A stretch of 64,000 nucleotides of DNA from an uncultured Flavobacteriales bacterium. GTDB lineage: Bacteria > Bacteroidota > Bacteroidia > Flavobacteriales > BACL11. Of this stretch, positions 17,130-26,722 are shown in pieces. Location of the stretch: NCBI GenBank assembly GCA_905478555.1, contig CAJQIZ010000018.1:1-64000 (forward strand), given 5' to 3'. The first letter of the stretch is position 1. Each line of letters starts with the position of its first letter. The notes under the pieces are model-generated. The model was not told the origin of the DNA, ran no database searches, and saw only the letters and a list, made by a program, of their open reading frames with translations. A program made the position numbers and the translations under genes.

Positions 17130-18226
17130 CTATTAGTTTTATATCGCGAATTCAATAATACAAAAAAGATTTGAATAAAGAGGTGCAAAAATTCCATTAT
17201 AGGATAAAAGTAAAACAAATCAAAAGTTCTCAATTTTTTCATAGTACGGTAATACACAAAATAATACAACAAAATTCGAAAAGAAAATAAAGAAGAAATA
17301 AGAATTATATCCGAATGAAAAATAAATAAAGGAACAGCAATCAACCAAAATAATGTAGTACTAAAAGGAAATAAAAACAAAAGTAATTTATGATTTACCC
17401 TATAATGTGCAGAAGTAGAAATGTGTCGTTGCCTTTGATATATCCAATCTTTAAACTTTTTTTTAGGTTCGGATATAGTTTCAGAACTCTCTGAGAACTG
17501 AATAGCTACATTGTTTTTTGTAGCCACTTCTTTTATAAATAAATCATCATCACCTGAAGCAATATGTATGTGAGAAGCAAAACCTTTAACACTAAAAAAT
17601 AATGATTTTTTATAAGCTAAATTTCTACCCACCCCCATATATGGTATTTTTGAAATTGCAAACGAAAGGTATTGAAGCATTACTAAAAACTCATCAAATC
17701 GGATACATTTATTTAACCATCCCTTTTTCTTTTCATACGGACTTACACCCAACACAATATCCTTATCCGAAAATTGAGAAGTCATTTCACTAATCCATTC
17801 CTTTGATGTAGGTACACAATCGGCATCCGAAAGCAATACATAATCGTACTTTGCAGATTTAATACCCATAGTTAAAGCAAATTTCTTACCTACCCTACTA
17901 TTTACCGACTCATCAATAGTAACTACCTTTAAATTAGCATATTTCTGTTCCAACTCTTTTAGTAGATATATTGTACCATCTACCGATTGATCATCTACTA
18001 ATATTACTTCATATTGAGAATAGTTTTGATTTAGGAAATAAGGGAGGTTTTTTCTTAAATTTTTAATTTCATCTTTAGCACATATAATAACAGATACAGG
18101 GTCAGAAAATGTTCCTTTTGTCTGTTTATAAAAAGCCAAACGAAAGTAAAAATACAGAGCATAAAACAACTGAACAGATAGTGAAAATACAAAGATGTAA
18201 ATTAGTATATCTACAAATAACTGCAT
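17120..18226 (-). CDS. Family 2 glycosyltransferase, membrane-bound
   Basis: 368 aa. An N-terminal helix (ILIYIFVFSLSVQLFYALYFYF) precedes a GT-A catalytic domain: VSVIICAKDE, YEVILVDDQSVDGT, LLSDADCVPTS (DxD-like) and the acceptor motif near ASGDDDLFI...YQRQRHIS (QxxRW-like, here QRQRH). Two to three C-terminal helices follow. The layout fits a processive-type inner-membrane transferase making a polysaccharide or glycolipid. ATG directly follows the purC stop without a gap. Confidence 0.88.
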   Translation of the reverse strand: MQLFVDILIYIFVFSLSVQLFYALYFYFRLAFYKQTKGTFSDPVSVIICAKDEIKNLRKNLPYFLNQNYSQYEVILVDDQSVDGTIYLLKELEQKYANLKVVTIDESVNSRVGKKFALTMGIKSAKYDYVLLSDADCVPTSKEWISEMTSQFSDKDIVLGVSPYEKKKGWLNKCIRFDEFLVMLQYLSFAISKIPYMGVGRNLAYKKSLFFSVKGFASHIHIASGDDDLFIKEVATKNNVAIQFSESSETISEPKKKFKDWIYQRQRHISTSAHYRVNHKLLLFLFPFSTTLFWLIAVPLFIFHSDIILISSLFSFRILLYYFVYYRTMKKLRTFDLFYFYPIMEFLHLFIQIFFVLLNSRYKTNSWR

Positions 18227-19174
18227 CTATTTTGATAAATAAGTAAGTATATTTTGCTCTAATCTATCTATTACATTAGAAACATCCGATTTTACAAATT
18301 TTTCTCCTAAAATATGTTCGTATAACTCAATGTATCTTTCTGAAACAGAAGTTACATACTCTTCACTCATTTCTGGAATAGATTGTCCCTCTTTGCCTTG
18401 AAATCCGTTTTCGATTAACCACTGACGAACAAACTCTTTAGAAAGTTGCTTAGGAGCTACTCCACTTTTTACTTTTTCTTGATATCCCTCAATGTAAAAA
18501 TATCTAGAAGAATCAGGAGTATGAATTTCATCAATTAAGATAATGTTCCCATTTAAATCTTTCCCAAATTCATATTTAGTATCTACTAAAATTAACCCTC
18601 TTTCTTTCGCCATTTCTGTTCCTCTAGCAAAAAGTGCATGAGTATATTCTTCTAACTGAACATAATCCTCTTCTGACACAATTCCTTGTGATAAGATTTC
18701 CTCTCTAGAGATATCCTCATCATGCCCGACATCCTCTTTAGTTGTTGGCGTAATAAAAGGACTTTCAAATTTCTGGTTTTCTAACATACCATCTGGTATT
18801 GGCATACCACATAATATTCTCTTTCCAATTTTATATTCTCTCCAAGCATGTCCTGTTAAATATCCTCTAATTACCATTTCTACTTTAAAAGGCTCGCACA
18901 TAATACCCACCTGTACATTTGGGTCGGGAGTTGCCTGTTTCCAGTTAGGAACAATATCAGAAGTAGCATCTAAAAACTTAGAAGCAATCTGACTTAGCAC
19001 CTGTCCTTTATAAGGAATTCCTTCTGGCAATACATGGTCGAATGCTGAAATTCTATCGGAAACTACCATTACTAAAGTTTCGTCTGCAATAGTATATACA
19101 TCTCTTACTTTTCCTTTATAGAATTTTGTTTGATTAGGTAAATTAAAATTTGTTTCAGTAATTGAATTGCTCAT
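18227..19174 (-). CDS. purC: Phosphoribosylaminoimidazole-succinocarboxamide synthase
   Basis: Joins CAIR with aspartate to form SAICAR in purine synthesis. 315 aa, the longer fungal/Bacteroidota-like form. Motifs are [61 protein letters not shown] and [13 protein letters not shown]. It sits between phoH and a glycosyltransferase in one minus-strand unit and is separated from phoH by 5 bp. Confidence 0.96.
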   Translation of the reverse strand: MSNSITETNFNLPNQTKFYKGKVRDVYTIADETLVMVVSDRISAFDHVLPEGIPYKGQVLSQIASKFLDATSDIVPNWKQATPDPNVQVGIMCEPFKVEMVIRGYLTGHAWREYKIGKRILCGMPIPDGMLENQKFESPFITPTTKEDVGHDEDISREEILSQGIVSEEDYVQLEEYTHALFARGTEMAKERGLILVDTKYEFGKDLNGNIILIDEIHTPDSSRYFYIEGYQEKVKSGVAPKQLSKEFVRQWLIENGFQGKEGQSIPEMSEEYVTSVSERYIELYEHILGEKFVKSDVSNVIDRLEQNILTYLSK

Positions 19175-19179
19175 TTTTT

Positions 19180-20109
19180 TTAGTTTTTATATGCTTTAAT
19201 TATTTGTTTTACTAATTTATGTCTTATTACATCTTGTTCATCAAGGAAAATAAAACTAATTTCTTTTAATTTCTCTAATATCTCTCTTGCTTGAGAAAGT
19301 CCTGATTTTTGTCGTTTTGGCAAATCTATTTGAGACTCATCTCCATTGATTATAAACTTAGCCGACTTCCCCATTCTGGTTAGGAACATCTTCATTTGAG
19401 ATTCTGTTGTATTCTGAGCTTCATCCAAAATAACAAATGCTTTATCTAAAGTTCTTCCTCTCATAAAAGCAAGAGGAGCAATCTGAATAATTCCTTTCTC
19501 TAAATAATCTTTCAGTTTATCTGCAGGTATCATATCCATTAGGGAATCGTACAAAGGCTGCATGTACGGATCTAGTTTTTCCTTTAAATCCCCAGGTAAG
19601 AAACCTAGATTTTCTCCGGCCTCTACCGCTGGTCTGGTTAAAATGATTCTTTTAACTTCTTTTGATTTTAAAGATTTTACAGCAATTGCAACCGCAGTAT
19701 AGGTTTTACCCGTTCCGGCAGGTCCTAAAGCAAACATCATATCGTTAGTCTGCATTTCTTTTACCATCTTTCGTTGGTTAGCCGTTCTAGCTTTTATTAA
19801 TTTCCCATCTGTACCATGCAGTATCACATCTTCTTTATCTTGTAAAACCTTTGTCACATCTTCCATTATTAATCTTTCAATCTGGCTATTAGTAAGTTTA
19901 TTGTACTGATTTATATGATCAATAAAAGATTGAAATTTATTTTCGAAAAATAAAACTTGATCGTTATCACCAATAACCATTAATTTATTGCCTCTGGCTA
20001 CTAATTTGAGTTTCGGAAAAAACTCTCTAATCTTATATAGTTTCTGATTGTTCGATCCAAAAAGAACAACTAAATCAATATTTTCTAAGTCAATTATTAT
20101 TTCGTTCAT
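19180..20109 (-). CDS. PhoH family ATPase
   Basis: A cytoplasmic P-loop NTPase of the PhoH/YbeZ family, linked in other bacteria to RNA metabolism together with YbeY. I start it at ATG 20109 (309 aa, [18 protein letters not shown]), the usual family beginning; an upstream ATG at 20181 would add a Lys/Tyr-rich tail of 24 residues overlapping the divergent gene. Motifs are [15 protein letters not shown] (Walker A), [30 protein letters not shown] (Walker B) and [11 protein letters not shown]. First gene of phoH-purC-GT2-sigma-rsmG. Confidence 0.92.
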   Translation of the reverse strand: MNEIIIDLENIDLVVLFGSNNQKLYKIREFFPKLKLVARGNKLMVIGDNDQVLFFENKFQSFIDHINQYNKLTNSQIERLIMEDVTKVLQDKEDVILHGTDGKLIKARTANQRKMVKEMQTNDMMFALGPAGTGKTYTAVAIAVKSLKSKEVKRIILTRPAVEAGENLGFLPGDLKEKLDPYMQPLYDSLMDMIPADKLKDYLEKGIIQIAPLAFMRGRTLDKAFVILDEAQNTTESQMKMFLTRMGKSAKFIINGDESQIDLPKRQKSGLSQAREILEKLKEISFIFLDEQDVIRHKLVKQIIKAYKN

Positions 20110-20202
20110 TAAAAGATGGTTTTTACTATATTTCTTTTTATTTTTGGTCTTTGCAAAATAACAATAAAAAATACAAATCAAACTGACTTTTCTAAGCGAT
20201 AT

Positions 20203-20988
20203 ATGTCAATAATTACACTTACAACAGATTTAGGTATAAAAGACCATTATATTGCCATTGTCAAAGGAGAAATACACAAACAAATAGCAGATATTAACAT
20301 TGTTGATATCAGTAATGAAATATCAAAATTTGACATACAAGAAGCCGCTTTCGTATTCAAAAATAGTTTTCAGCACTTTCCAGATGGTACTGTCCACATT
20401 ATAGGAGTTAATGACGAACTGACTAATAAAACACAACATATAGCAATTGAAATAAATAATCAATTTGTAATAGGAGCTGACAATGGTATCTTTTCACTCA
20501 TATTTGACAAAACATTCCCTAACAAAATTGTTCAACTAAATATTCCTTTAGATAGTAATGTACTTACTTTTGCTATTAAAGATATATTTATAAAAGCAGC
20601 TTGTCATTTAGCAAGAGGAGGTACTTTAGAAATGATTGGTACTCCCCTTTCTGATTTTCAGCAGAAAGCAGCCAGCTTACAAGCAGTAACAAATAGAGAT
20701 TCGATTAGAGGAGTGGTAATGCATATTGATAGTTACGGAAACGCAACTACAAACATTAATAAAGATACCTTTAACAGAATAGGTATGAATAGAGAATTTG
20801 ATATTTTATACGGTAGAGAAAGTGAAAGAATAACTAAAATAAGAGAAAAATATAAAGAGGAGCCTGCCGGAGAAAAGCTAGCTATATTTTCTACAAATGG
20901 TTATCTGGAAATAGCTATGAATCAAGGTAAAGCAAACGAACTTTTAGGGCTGCACCATTATGATATAATAAGAATAGAATTTAAATGA
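20203..20988 (+). CDS. SAM hydrolase (SAM hydroxide adenosyltransferase, DUF62 family)
   Basis: Hydrolyses S-adenosylmethionine to adenosine and methionine in characterised members. I choose ATG 20203 (261 aa, MSIITLTTDLGIKDHY), matching the family N-terminus; an upstream ATG at 20116 adds 29 hydrophobic residues across the divergent promoter region. Family motifs are TTDLG.KDHYIA, FPDGTVHIIGVND, GADNGIFSL and the C-terminal DSYGNATTNI. It overlaps the next gene by 4 bp and starts a unit leading into gldF-gldG. Confidence 0.9.
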   Translation: MSIITLTTDLGIKDHYIAIVKGEIHKQIADINIVDISNEISKFDIQEAAFVFKNSFQHFPDGTVHIIGVNDELTNKTQHIAIEINNQFVIGADNGIFSLIFDKTFPNKIVQLNIPLDSNVLTFAIKDIFIKAACHLARGGTLEMIGTPLSDFQQKAASLQAVTNRDSIRGVVMHIDSYGNATTNINKDTFNRIGMNREFDILYGRESERITKIREKYKEEPAGEKLAIFSTNGYLEIAMNQGKANELLGLHHYDIIRIEFK

Positions 20989-21272
20989 TAGTTAGAATAG
21001 TACAAATGACATTTAAACAGGAACATATAGCTTTATTTATTTCTATTTTTAAGAATTCGAAGCATAAAATAGAATCAATGGAAGGATGCTTAAATGTAGA
21101 ATTATTGCAAGACAAAAAAGAAAAAAATATATTTTTCACATACAGCCATTGGGAAGGAGAAGAAAATTTGCACCACTATAGAAAATCAGAAATATTTTCT
21201 GAAATATGGCCCAAAACAAAAGCTTTATTTTTAAAAGATGCTGCCGTATGGACAACTGAAATAAAAGGATAA
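20985..21272 (+). CDS. Antibiotic biosynthesis monooxygenase (ABM) domain protein
   Basis: 95 aa, a single ferredoxin-like ABM domain: MIVRIVQMTFKQEHIALF, then EGCLNVELLQDK and FTYSHWEGEENLHHYRKSEIF. Family members include quinol monooxygenases and heme-degrading enzymes, and many have no known substrate. 4 bp overlap upstream and 1 bp overlap with gldF downstream, so it belongs to the same transcript. Confidence 0.87.
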   Translation: MIVRIVQMTFKQEHIALFISIFKNSKHKIESMEGCLNVELLQDKKEKNIFFTYSHWEGEENLHHYRKSEIFSEIWPKTKALFLKDAAVWTTEIKG

Positions 21273-22000
21273 TGAAAGCAATATTTAAAAAAGAGATAAA
21301 TAGGTTTTTCAGCTCTCCAAGCGGAACGTTAATTATTGTTATTTTTTTATTGATAAACAGCAGTTTGTTATGGTGGATTTCAGGAACAGGACAAAATATT
21401 TTAGAAGCAGGATACGCAAATATAGATCCCTTGTTTTTTATTGCTCCATTTCTACTTCTATTATTTATACCCTCAATATGTATGAATAGTTTTTCTGCAG
21501 AAATAGAGAAAGGAACAATAGAGACCTTAAAGACAAAACCCATTACGAACTTTCAGATAATATTAGGTAAATACTTTGCTATTATTACTATTGTATCGCT
21601 ATCTATATTACCTACTTTCACTTACTTATTTAGTGTATATTACCTATCAGAAAACGGAATAGATTTAGGAGGAATTACAGGGTCGTACATAGGTTTATTT
21701 CTACTTTCCTTTGTATTCGCTTCTATTAGCTTATTTTGCTCTAGTCTAAGCAGAAACCCATTAAGTGCACTAATAATTTCAATAATTATGTGCAGTCTAT
21801 TTTATTTCGGATTCGATATTATTTCTAATATTGATAATCTAGAACCATTTAAAATAGAAATATCAAAATTAGGAATTGCATCCCATTACAAAACTCTGAG
21901 CAAAGGACTGCTTGGTATTACTGATGTTTTATATTTCTTAATAATAATAATGTTGTTTTTACAATTTACTAATCTGAATTTAAATAAAAAAAATGACTAG
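21272..22000 (+). CDS. gldF: Gliding-associated ABC transporter permease GldF
   Basis: 242 aa inner-membrane permease with about six helices. It begins MKAIFKKEINRFFSSPSGTL, contains NIDPLFFIAPFLLLLFIPSICM in pieces, and the SAEIEKGTIETLKTKPI coupling segment typical of ABC-2 permeases. With GldG and the ATPase GldA (not in this window) it forms the transporter needed for gliding in some flavobacteria. Overlaps gldG by 8 bp. Confidence 0.93.
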   Translation: MKAIFKKEINRFFSSPSGTLIIVIFLLINSSLLWWISGTGQNILEAGYANIDPLFFIAPFLLLLFIPSICMNSFSAEIEKGTIETLKTKPITNFQIILGKYFAIITIVSLSILPTFTYLFSVYYLSENGIDLGGITGSYIGLFLLSFVFASISLFCSSLSRNPLSALIISIIMCSLFYFGFDIISNIDNLEPFKIEISKLGIASHYKTLSKGLLGITDVLYFLIIIMLFLQFTNLNLNKKND

Positions 22001-23678
22001 AATTTATCTATTAATTTTAAGTTTAGTATTTATGCTTTTTTCTGTCATTTTATCTGATGGAAACAAATACGAAATAGATTTAACTAACGAAAAAAGAAAC
22101 TCTATCTCAAAAGAAACTATAAAAATATTAGAAAACTTAGAAGACAAAATATACATTAAAATATATTTAGAAGGAGAACTACCAGCCGAATTTTTTAGAT
22201 TACAAAAACACTGCATTCAACTAATAGAAAAGTTTAATAGTTATAGCGATTTTGAAATTGAATACGAACTAATCAATCCTTCCCAATCTGAAACAAAAAA
22301 ACAAAGAAAAGAATATTACAGACAAATTATTGAATCTGGAGTACGTCCTATTTGGGTGAAATCTACAACTAAATTGGTAAACAGTACACAAATTTGTTTT
22401 CCAGGAGCTATTGTAAGTTTTCAAGAAAAAGAAGTAGCACTACAAATTTTCACAAATATTTATTTCAACGACACTACAAGAGCAACACACTACGAAATTC
22501 AGCACTCTATAAATGAATTAGAAAATAATTTAATAAAAAGCATAATAGACATTTCAGAAAAGAAAAAGAACATTGCTTTTATTCATGGAAATGGAGAGTT
22601 AGATACCAATTACACAAAGTCAAGTATTAACATTCTTTCTGAATACTATAATGTACATCAATTCGACATAAGTAAATACGAAATAGATTCTAGTACAGGC
22701 AAATTAAATATACAAAAACAATTAGATAGAATACAAAAATTTGACGCAATAATTATTGCAAAGGCCACTGAAAAGTTTCAAAAATTTGATAAATTTATTT
22801 TAGATCAGTATATTATAAATGGTGGAAGAATATTATGTTTACTAGACGGAACACAATCCAATATAAATAACTTTAATGGAAATTACTACTTTCCTATTGA
22901 AAGTAACTTTTTACATCTGGAGGATTTGTTTTCTCATTACGGTTTTAAAATAAACAACAACCTTATACAAGATAAAAACTGTAGAAAGATACCACTTCAA
23001 TCTGAAAATGGAGTACAGTACTTTAACTGGCCTTATCATCTATTAATAAGTAATATCAGTCCACATATAATAAATAGAGGAATAGATACTTTAATTTCTG
23101 AATTCACATCTAGTATATCAATAATTGATAGTAGTAATTGCACTGTTTTACTATCTTCAACTAACAACTCTAATGTAGTATATTCAGGAGGAGTTGTAGA
23201 TTTAAATTTAGTGAAAACTGGAATTAATAATCCCACACAGAATCAACAACATACAATATCTATTTTAGTAGAAGGTAGCTTTGAATCCTTTTACAAAAAC
23301 TGGGAACTAACTGATTCTTTAAATTTAAACTATAGTACTGATAACGCAAAAATAATTGTAGTTTCTGATGGAGATATAATTAGAAATAACATAAATTCTC
23401 CCAACTTTTATTTTGAATTAGGATATGACGCCTTTCAGAAAAAAGTATATTCCGCTAATAGTAATTTTATTTTAAACTCTATTCAATACTTATGCGGAGA
23501 CGAAAACCTCACGAAAATTAGAAATAAAACGAAAGAAGAATTAAGAACTTTAAAAACTAAAAAGATAAAGGAAAAAACCCCTTTAATTAAGGTTGGAAAC
23601 ACATTAATTCCTTTATTTATTTTATTTTTAATTTACTTAATTTTCACTTACATCAGAAAACAAAAATATGCGAAATAA
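21993..23678 (+). CDS. gldG: Gliding-associated ABC transporter substrate-binding protein GldG
   Basis: 561 aa. An N-terminal membrane anchor (YLLILSLVFMLFSVIL) and a C-terminal helix (LIPLFILFLIYLIFTYI) bracket an ABC-type uncharacterised transport domain (EIDLTNEKRNSISKETIKIL, IAFIHGNGELDTNY, RILCLLDGTQ). Order and length match GldG of flavobacteria. It overlaps gldF by 8 bp and the following gene by 11 bp. Confidence 0.93.
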   Translation: MTRIYLLILSLVFMLFSVILSDGNKYEIDLTNEKRNSISKETIKILENLEDKIYIKIYLEGELPAEFFRLQKHCIQLIEKFNSYSDFEIEYELINPSQSETKKQRKEYYRQIIESGVRPIWVKSTTKLVNSTQICFPGAIVSFQEKEVALQIFTNIYFNDTTRATHYEIQHSINELENNLIKSIIDISEKKKNIAFIHGNGELDTNYTKSSINILSEYYNVHQFDISKYEIDSSTGKLNIQKQLDRIQKFDAIIIAKATEKFQKFDKFILDQYIINGGRILCLLDGTQSNINNFNGNYYFPIESNFLHLEDLFSHYGFKINNNLIQDKNCRKIPLQSENGVQYFNWPYHLLISNISPHIINRGIDTLISEFTSSISIIDSSNCTVLLSSTNNSNVVYSGGVVDLNLVKTGINNPTQNQQHTISILVEGSFESFYKNWELTDSLNLNYSTDNAKIIVVSDGDIIRNNINSPNFYFELGYDAFQKKVYSANSNFILNSIQYLCGDENLTKIRNKTKEELRTLKTKKIKEKTPLIKVGNTLIPLFILFLIYLIFTYIRKQKYAK

Positions 23679-24618
23679 TAATTTTTCAAAATATCTTTTT
23701 ATACTTACAACTATTGGTTTTTCTTCTTGTGTAGAAGAAAAGATAAACGATAGAGACTTTGCTATTTCTAATACAGAAGAAATAAGTATGATAGTAATGA
23801 GCGACAAATCAGGAAATAAAATTGAACTGAAAAAAGACGGTAAAAACTGGACTATTAATGACAATCATAAAGTATGGGACAGACAAATAGATTATACTCT
23901 TGAAGTAATGAAAGATATTAGAGTAAAAAGTTCGGTATCTAGCCAAAAGATGGATTTTGTAATAAAAACTATTGCCACTAGCGGAGTGAAAGTAGAAGTA
24001 TATAATGAAAAAAAGAAGGTGAAAAGCTATTACATTGGAGGAAATACTTCTGATCATCAAGGTACTTATATGATAATGGAAGGATCGGGAACAGCATATA
24101 TTTTAACCATTCCTAATAGACATCCAGGAATTTTAAACCCTAAATATGGTTTAGAAGGGACTTATGTAAATGCAAATCGATGGAGAGAACCCATTACCAT
24201 CTCCATAGATAAAAAAGAAATACACTCTATTAAAGTAGAGGATATAGAACAGGAAGAATCTTCCTTTACTTTAGATACTAGAAATAATAAATTATATGAT
24301 TATAAAGAAAAGGAAGTAGATGCTTTATCAGAAAAACTACAGGATTTCATCATTAGTTTTAACAAATTAGAATGTGGAGTATATAAACCAAAGCTAAAAT
24401 CATCTGACTTTATTTTAATTAAAAAAATATACATTCAGAAAGAAAACAGTATCGACTCCTTAATTATATACGATAAAACAGAGCTTCAAAACACTACAAA
24501 AGAACACAATACCTCTGTAGAAAATCTATATGCAAAATGGAACAATTCTGAATTAGTTATAATACAAAAAAATATTTTCAACAAAGTGTTAATTACTATT
24601 TCTGAATTGAAAGAATAA
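23668..24618 (+). CDS. DUF4340-like lipoprotein downstream of gldG
   Basis: 316 aa. A lipoprotein signal peptide with Cys at the lipobox (TIGFSSC, Cys21) is followed by a DUF4340-like arrangement: MIVMSDKSGNKIELKKDGKNWTIND, then KSYYIGGNTSDHQGTYMIMEGS and NRWREPITISIDKKEIHSI. Its position between gldG and dnaN and its 11-bp overlap with gldG suggest a role with the GldFG transporter; that link is inference. Confidence 0.75.
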   Translation: MRNNNFSKYLFILTTIGFSSCVEEKINDRDFAISNTEEISMIVMSDKSGNKIELKKDGKNWTINDNHKVWDRQIDYTLEVMKDIRVKSSVSSQKMDFVIKTIATSGVKVEVYNEKKKVKSYYIGGNTSDHQGTYMIMEGSGTAYILTIPNRHPGILNPKYGLEGTYVNANRWREPITISIDKKEIHSIKVEDIEQEESSFTLDTRNNKLYDYKEKEVDALSEKLQDFIISFNKLECGVYKPKLKSSDFILIKKIYIQKENSIDSLIIYDKTELQNTTKEHNTSVENLYAKWNNSELVIIQKNIFNKVLITISELKE

Positions 24619-24645
24619 TTGTTGTAAATTAAGTTTGTATTGCAA

Positions 24646-24653
24646 TATATTTG
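24646..24653 (+). promoter_or_regulatory. -7 promoter box of dnaN
   Basis: TATATTTG, perfect TAnnTTTG, 29 bp before the dnaN ATG at 24683. It lies after the preceding stop and rules out the longer dnaN reading frame from 24635. Confidence 0.7.
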
Positions 24654-24682
24654 AGCATCATTTAAAAAAAACAAAATTGATT

Positions 24683-25801
24683 ATGAAATTTATAGTAAAT
24701 AGTTCGGAACTATTAAAAGAATTACAAAAACTAAGTGGAGTTCTTAGTACAGGAAACACACTTCCAATACTAGATAATTTTTTATTTGAAATTGAAGATA
24801 GGAAGATGAAAATTATTGCTTCTGACCTAGAAACAACTATGTCAACAATAATTAGTGCAGACACTTCCGACAATGGTAAAATTACTATTCCTGCAAAACT
24901 TTTATTAGATACACTAAAAACATTTTCTAGTCAGCCTCTTACTTTTTTAATTGATGATGAAAATTATGGTATTGAAATAAATTCAGAAAATGGAATCTAT
25001 AAACTTTCAGGACAAAATGCAAGAGAATTTCCTAAAACACCTACATTAAGTTCAGCAAGTACTGCTTCTATTAGCTCTTACACATTTGTAAACGCAATAA
25101 ACAAAACTCTTTTTGCTTGCGGAAATGATGAATTAAGGCCAGTAATGTCAGGAATGTTTTGTGAACTATCTGCAGAGAAAATTACTTTTGTAGGAACAGA
25201 TGCACATAAACTAGTAAAACATGTCAGAAATGATTTTAGTGCAGAAGCAACTGCATCATTTATTCTACCAAGAAAACCTTTAACTCTACTTAAAAACACT
25301 CTAAATTCGGAGGGAGATCTTAAAATTGATTACAATGAAACAAATGCAATGTTTACTTTTGATAGTACAACAATTATCTGCAGATTAATTGACGGAAAAT
25401 ACCCAAATTATGAAGCTGTTATACCTAAAGAAAATCCTAATAAACTTACTATTGCTACTTCTAAACTTCTAAGTTCTATAAAAAGAGTTTCTATTTACGC
25501 TAATAAAACAACTCATCAAATACGACTTTCTATTAAAGGGAGTGAATTACATATTTCTTCTGAAGATTTAGACTTCTCAAATCAAGCAGAAGAAAGATTA
25601 TCTTGTCAATACCAGGGAGAGGATATGACAATAGGGTTTAACTCTAAATTCATGATTGAAATGTTAAACAACATAGGATCGGAAGAGATAAACTTAGAAA
25701 TGAGTGCTGCTAACAGAGCTGGAATTTTACTTCCTTTAGACGGACAAGAAGAAGGAGAAGAAACTCTAATGTTAGTTATGCCAGTAATGTTAAATTCTTA
25801 A
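24683..25801 (+). CDS. dnaN: DNA polymerase III beta subunit (sliding clamp)
   Basis: Processivity clamp of the replicase. Start ATG 24683 gives 372 aa, the normal family length (MKFIVNSSELLKELQKLSGVL). Family features include LPILDNFLFEI, the GQNAREFPKTP region, DELRPVMSGMF and the C-terminal MLVMPVML clamp-partner pocket end. In flavobacteria dnaN is often next to gldG, as here, and not next to dnaA. Confidence 0.97.
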   Translation: MKFIVNSSELLKELQKLSGVLSTGNTLPILDNFLFEIEDRKMKIIASDLETTMSTIISADTSDNGKITIPAKLLLDTLKTFSSQPLTFLIDDENYGIEINSENGIYKLSGQNAREFPKTPTLSSASTASISSYTFVNAINKTLFACGNDELRPVMSGMFCELSAEKITFVGTDAHKLVKHVRNDFSAEATASFILPRKPLTLLKNTLNSEGDLKIDYNETNAMFTFDSTTIICRLIDGKYPNYEAVIPKENPNKLTIATSKLLSSIKRVSIYANKTTHQIRLSIKGSELHISSEDLDFSNQAEERLSCQYQGEDMTIGFNSKFMIEMLNNIGSEEINLEMSAANRAGILLPLDGQEEGEETLMLVMPVMLNS

Positions 25802-25815
25802 AGTTAAATTTTCTA

Positions 25816-25823
25816 TATATTTG
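25816..25823 (+). promoter_or_regulatory. -7 promoter box of outer-membrane barrel gene
   Basis: TATATTTG, perfect TAnnTTTG, 14 bp before the ATG at 25838. Confidence 0.65.
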
Positions 25824-25837
25824 CAAAAAAATAAAAA

Positions 25838-26533
25838 ATGAAAAAAATATTATTTTTACTTCTTATAAGCAGTTTCGCATTTAATACCAATGCTCAAAAC
25901 CTTAGTGTACCTCATTACGGAATTAAAGTAGGTCTAAATCATTCTAGTTTTAATTACACACAGTACAACTATTTATTTTTAGGTTTAGTAAAACCAGATG
26001 ATGGATTAGGACTACCTACTACTACTTATAATAATGGAGTAAAAGCAGGAGCATTTATTGATTTGAAATTATCTAAAAGATGGTACATCAGTCCTACTGT
26101 TTCTTATTCTCAATTCGGTGTAATATCAGAGAAAAAAAGAACTTGGAATGAAGATACTATCAGAACTACAGGTAATGAAGTGAAAACTTATACAATGGAC
26201 TATGTAACTTTAGATGCAAATTTTGAGTACAGAGTTACGGATAGATTTTCTTTATTAGTAGGTCCTAGTGGAGGATATTTAATTTCTAACAATGTAGTAA
26301 AAGTAGTTACTGAAGAAGATGCAGTAAGAACTGCAGATGCTTTTAACGGAGAAATTGAAGGAGTAAACACAATGGACGCCGGTTTAAATTTAGGACTTTC
26401 TTTCTTTATAACAGAACATTTGGATGTAGATTTAAATCTATATTTAGGATTGTTAGGATTTGAAAATATAGATGAAGGATATCAGAAATCCTTACAAGCA
26501 GGATCTCTTTCTTTCGGATATACTTTTAACTAA
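25838..26533 (+). CDS. Outer-membrane beta-barrel protein (porin-like, PF13568 type)
   Basis: 231 aa with a signal peptide (MKKILFLLLISSFAFNTNAQ). Alternating-hydrophobicity strands follow: YGIKVGLNHSSFNYT, VKAGAFIDLKLSKRWYISPTVSYSQFG, DRFSLLVGPSGGYLI and GLNLGLSFFITEHLDVDLNLYLGL, ending LSFGYTFN with a terminal aromatic residue. This is the common small barrel family of Bacteroidota; function not determinable. It has its own promoter and faces the minus-strand unit at 26534. Confidence 0.85.
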   Translation: MKKILFLLLISSFAFNTNAQNLSVPHYGIKVGLNHSSFNYTQYNYLFLGLVKPDDGLGLPTTTYNNGVKAGAFIDLKLSKRWYISPTVSYSQFGVISEKKRTWNEDTIRTTGNEVKTYTMDYVTLDANFEYRVTDRFSLLVGPSGGYLISNNVVKVVTEEDAVRTADAFNGEIEGVNTMDAGLNLGLSFFITEHLDVDLNLYLGLLGFENIDEGYQKSLQAGSLSFGYTFN

Positions 26534-26722
26534 TTAATGTTGGTGTCCTCGGGCATCTTCCTTAGTAATTTTATGATCAATTTTTATCTCTTCTGTAAAA
26601 GGAGTAGAAGATTTTTGCATTCCATCTAAAACTGGTTCTTCAGCATCTACCCAATGAGGAATTGAATTTACTGAAATAGCAAATGATAAAAATAGAAGTA
26701 TAAAAATATTCTTATTTCTCAT
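26534..26722 (-). CDS. Small secreted protein downstream of comB
   Basis: 62 aa. Residues 1-20 make a convincing signal peptide (MRNKNIFILLFLSFAISVNS); the mature part (PHWVDAEEPVLDGMQ...) is short, acidic and His-rich at the end (GHQH). It overlaps the comB 3' end by 11 bp, in the tight spacing of this operon, and ends directly against the convergent barrel gene. I do not recognise a family. Real gene status is likely from signal peptide and spacing, but not certain. Confidence 0.6.
   Translation of the reverse strand: MRNKNIFILLFLSFAISVNSIPHWVDAEEPVLDGMQKSSTPFTEEIKIDHKITKEDARGHQH

Noticed and set aside
24619-24682. Replication origin next to dnaN
   Set aside because: No dnaA gene, no DnaA-box cluster and only 64 bp of spacer; dnaN beside gldG is an ordinary flavobacterial order.
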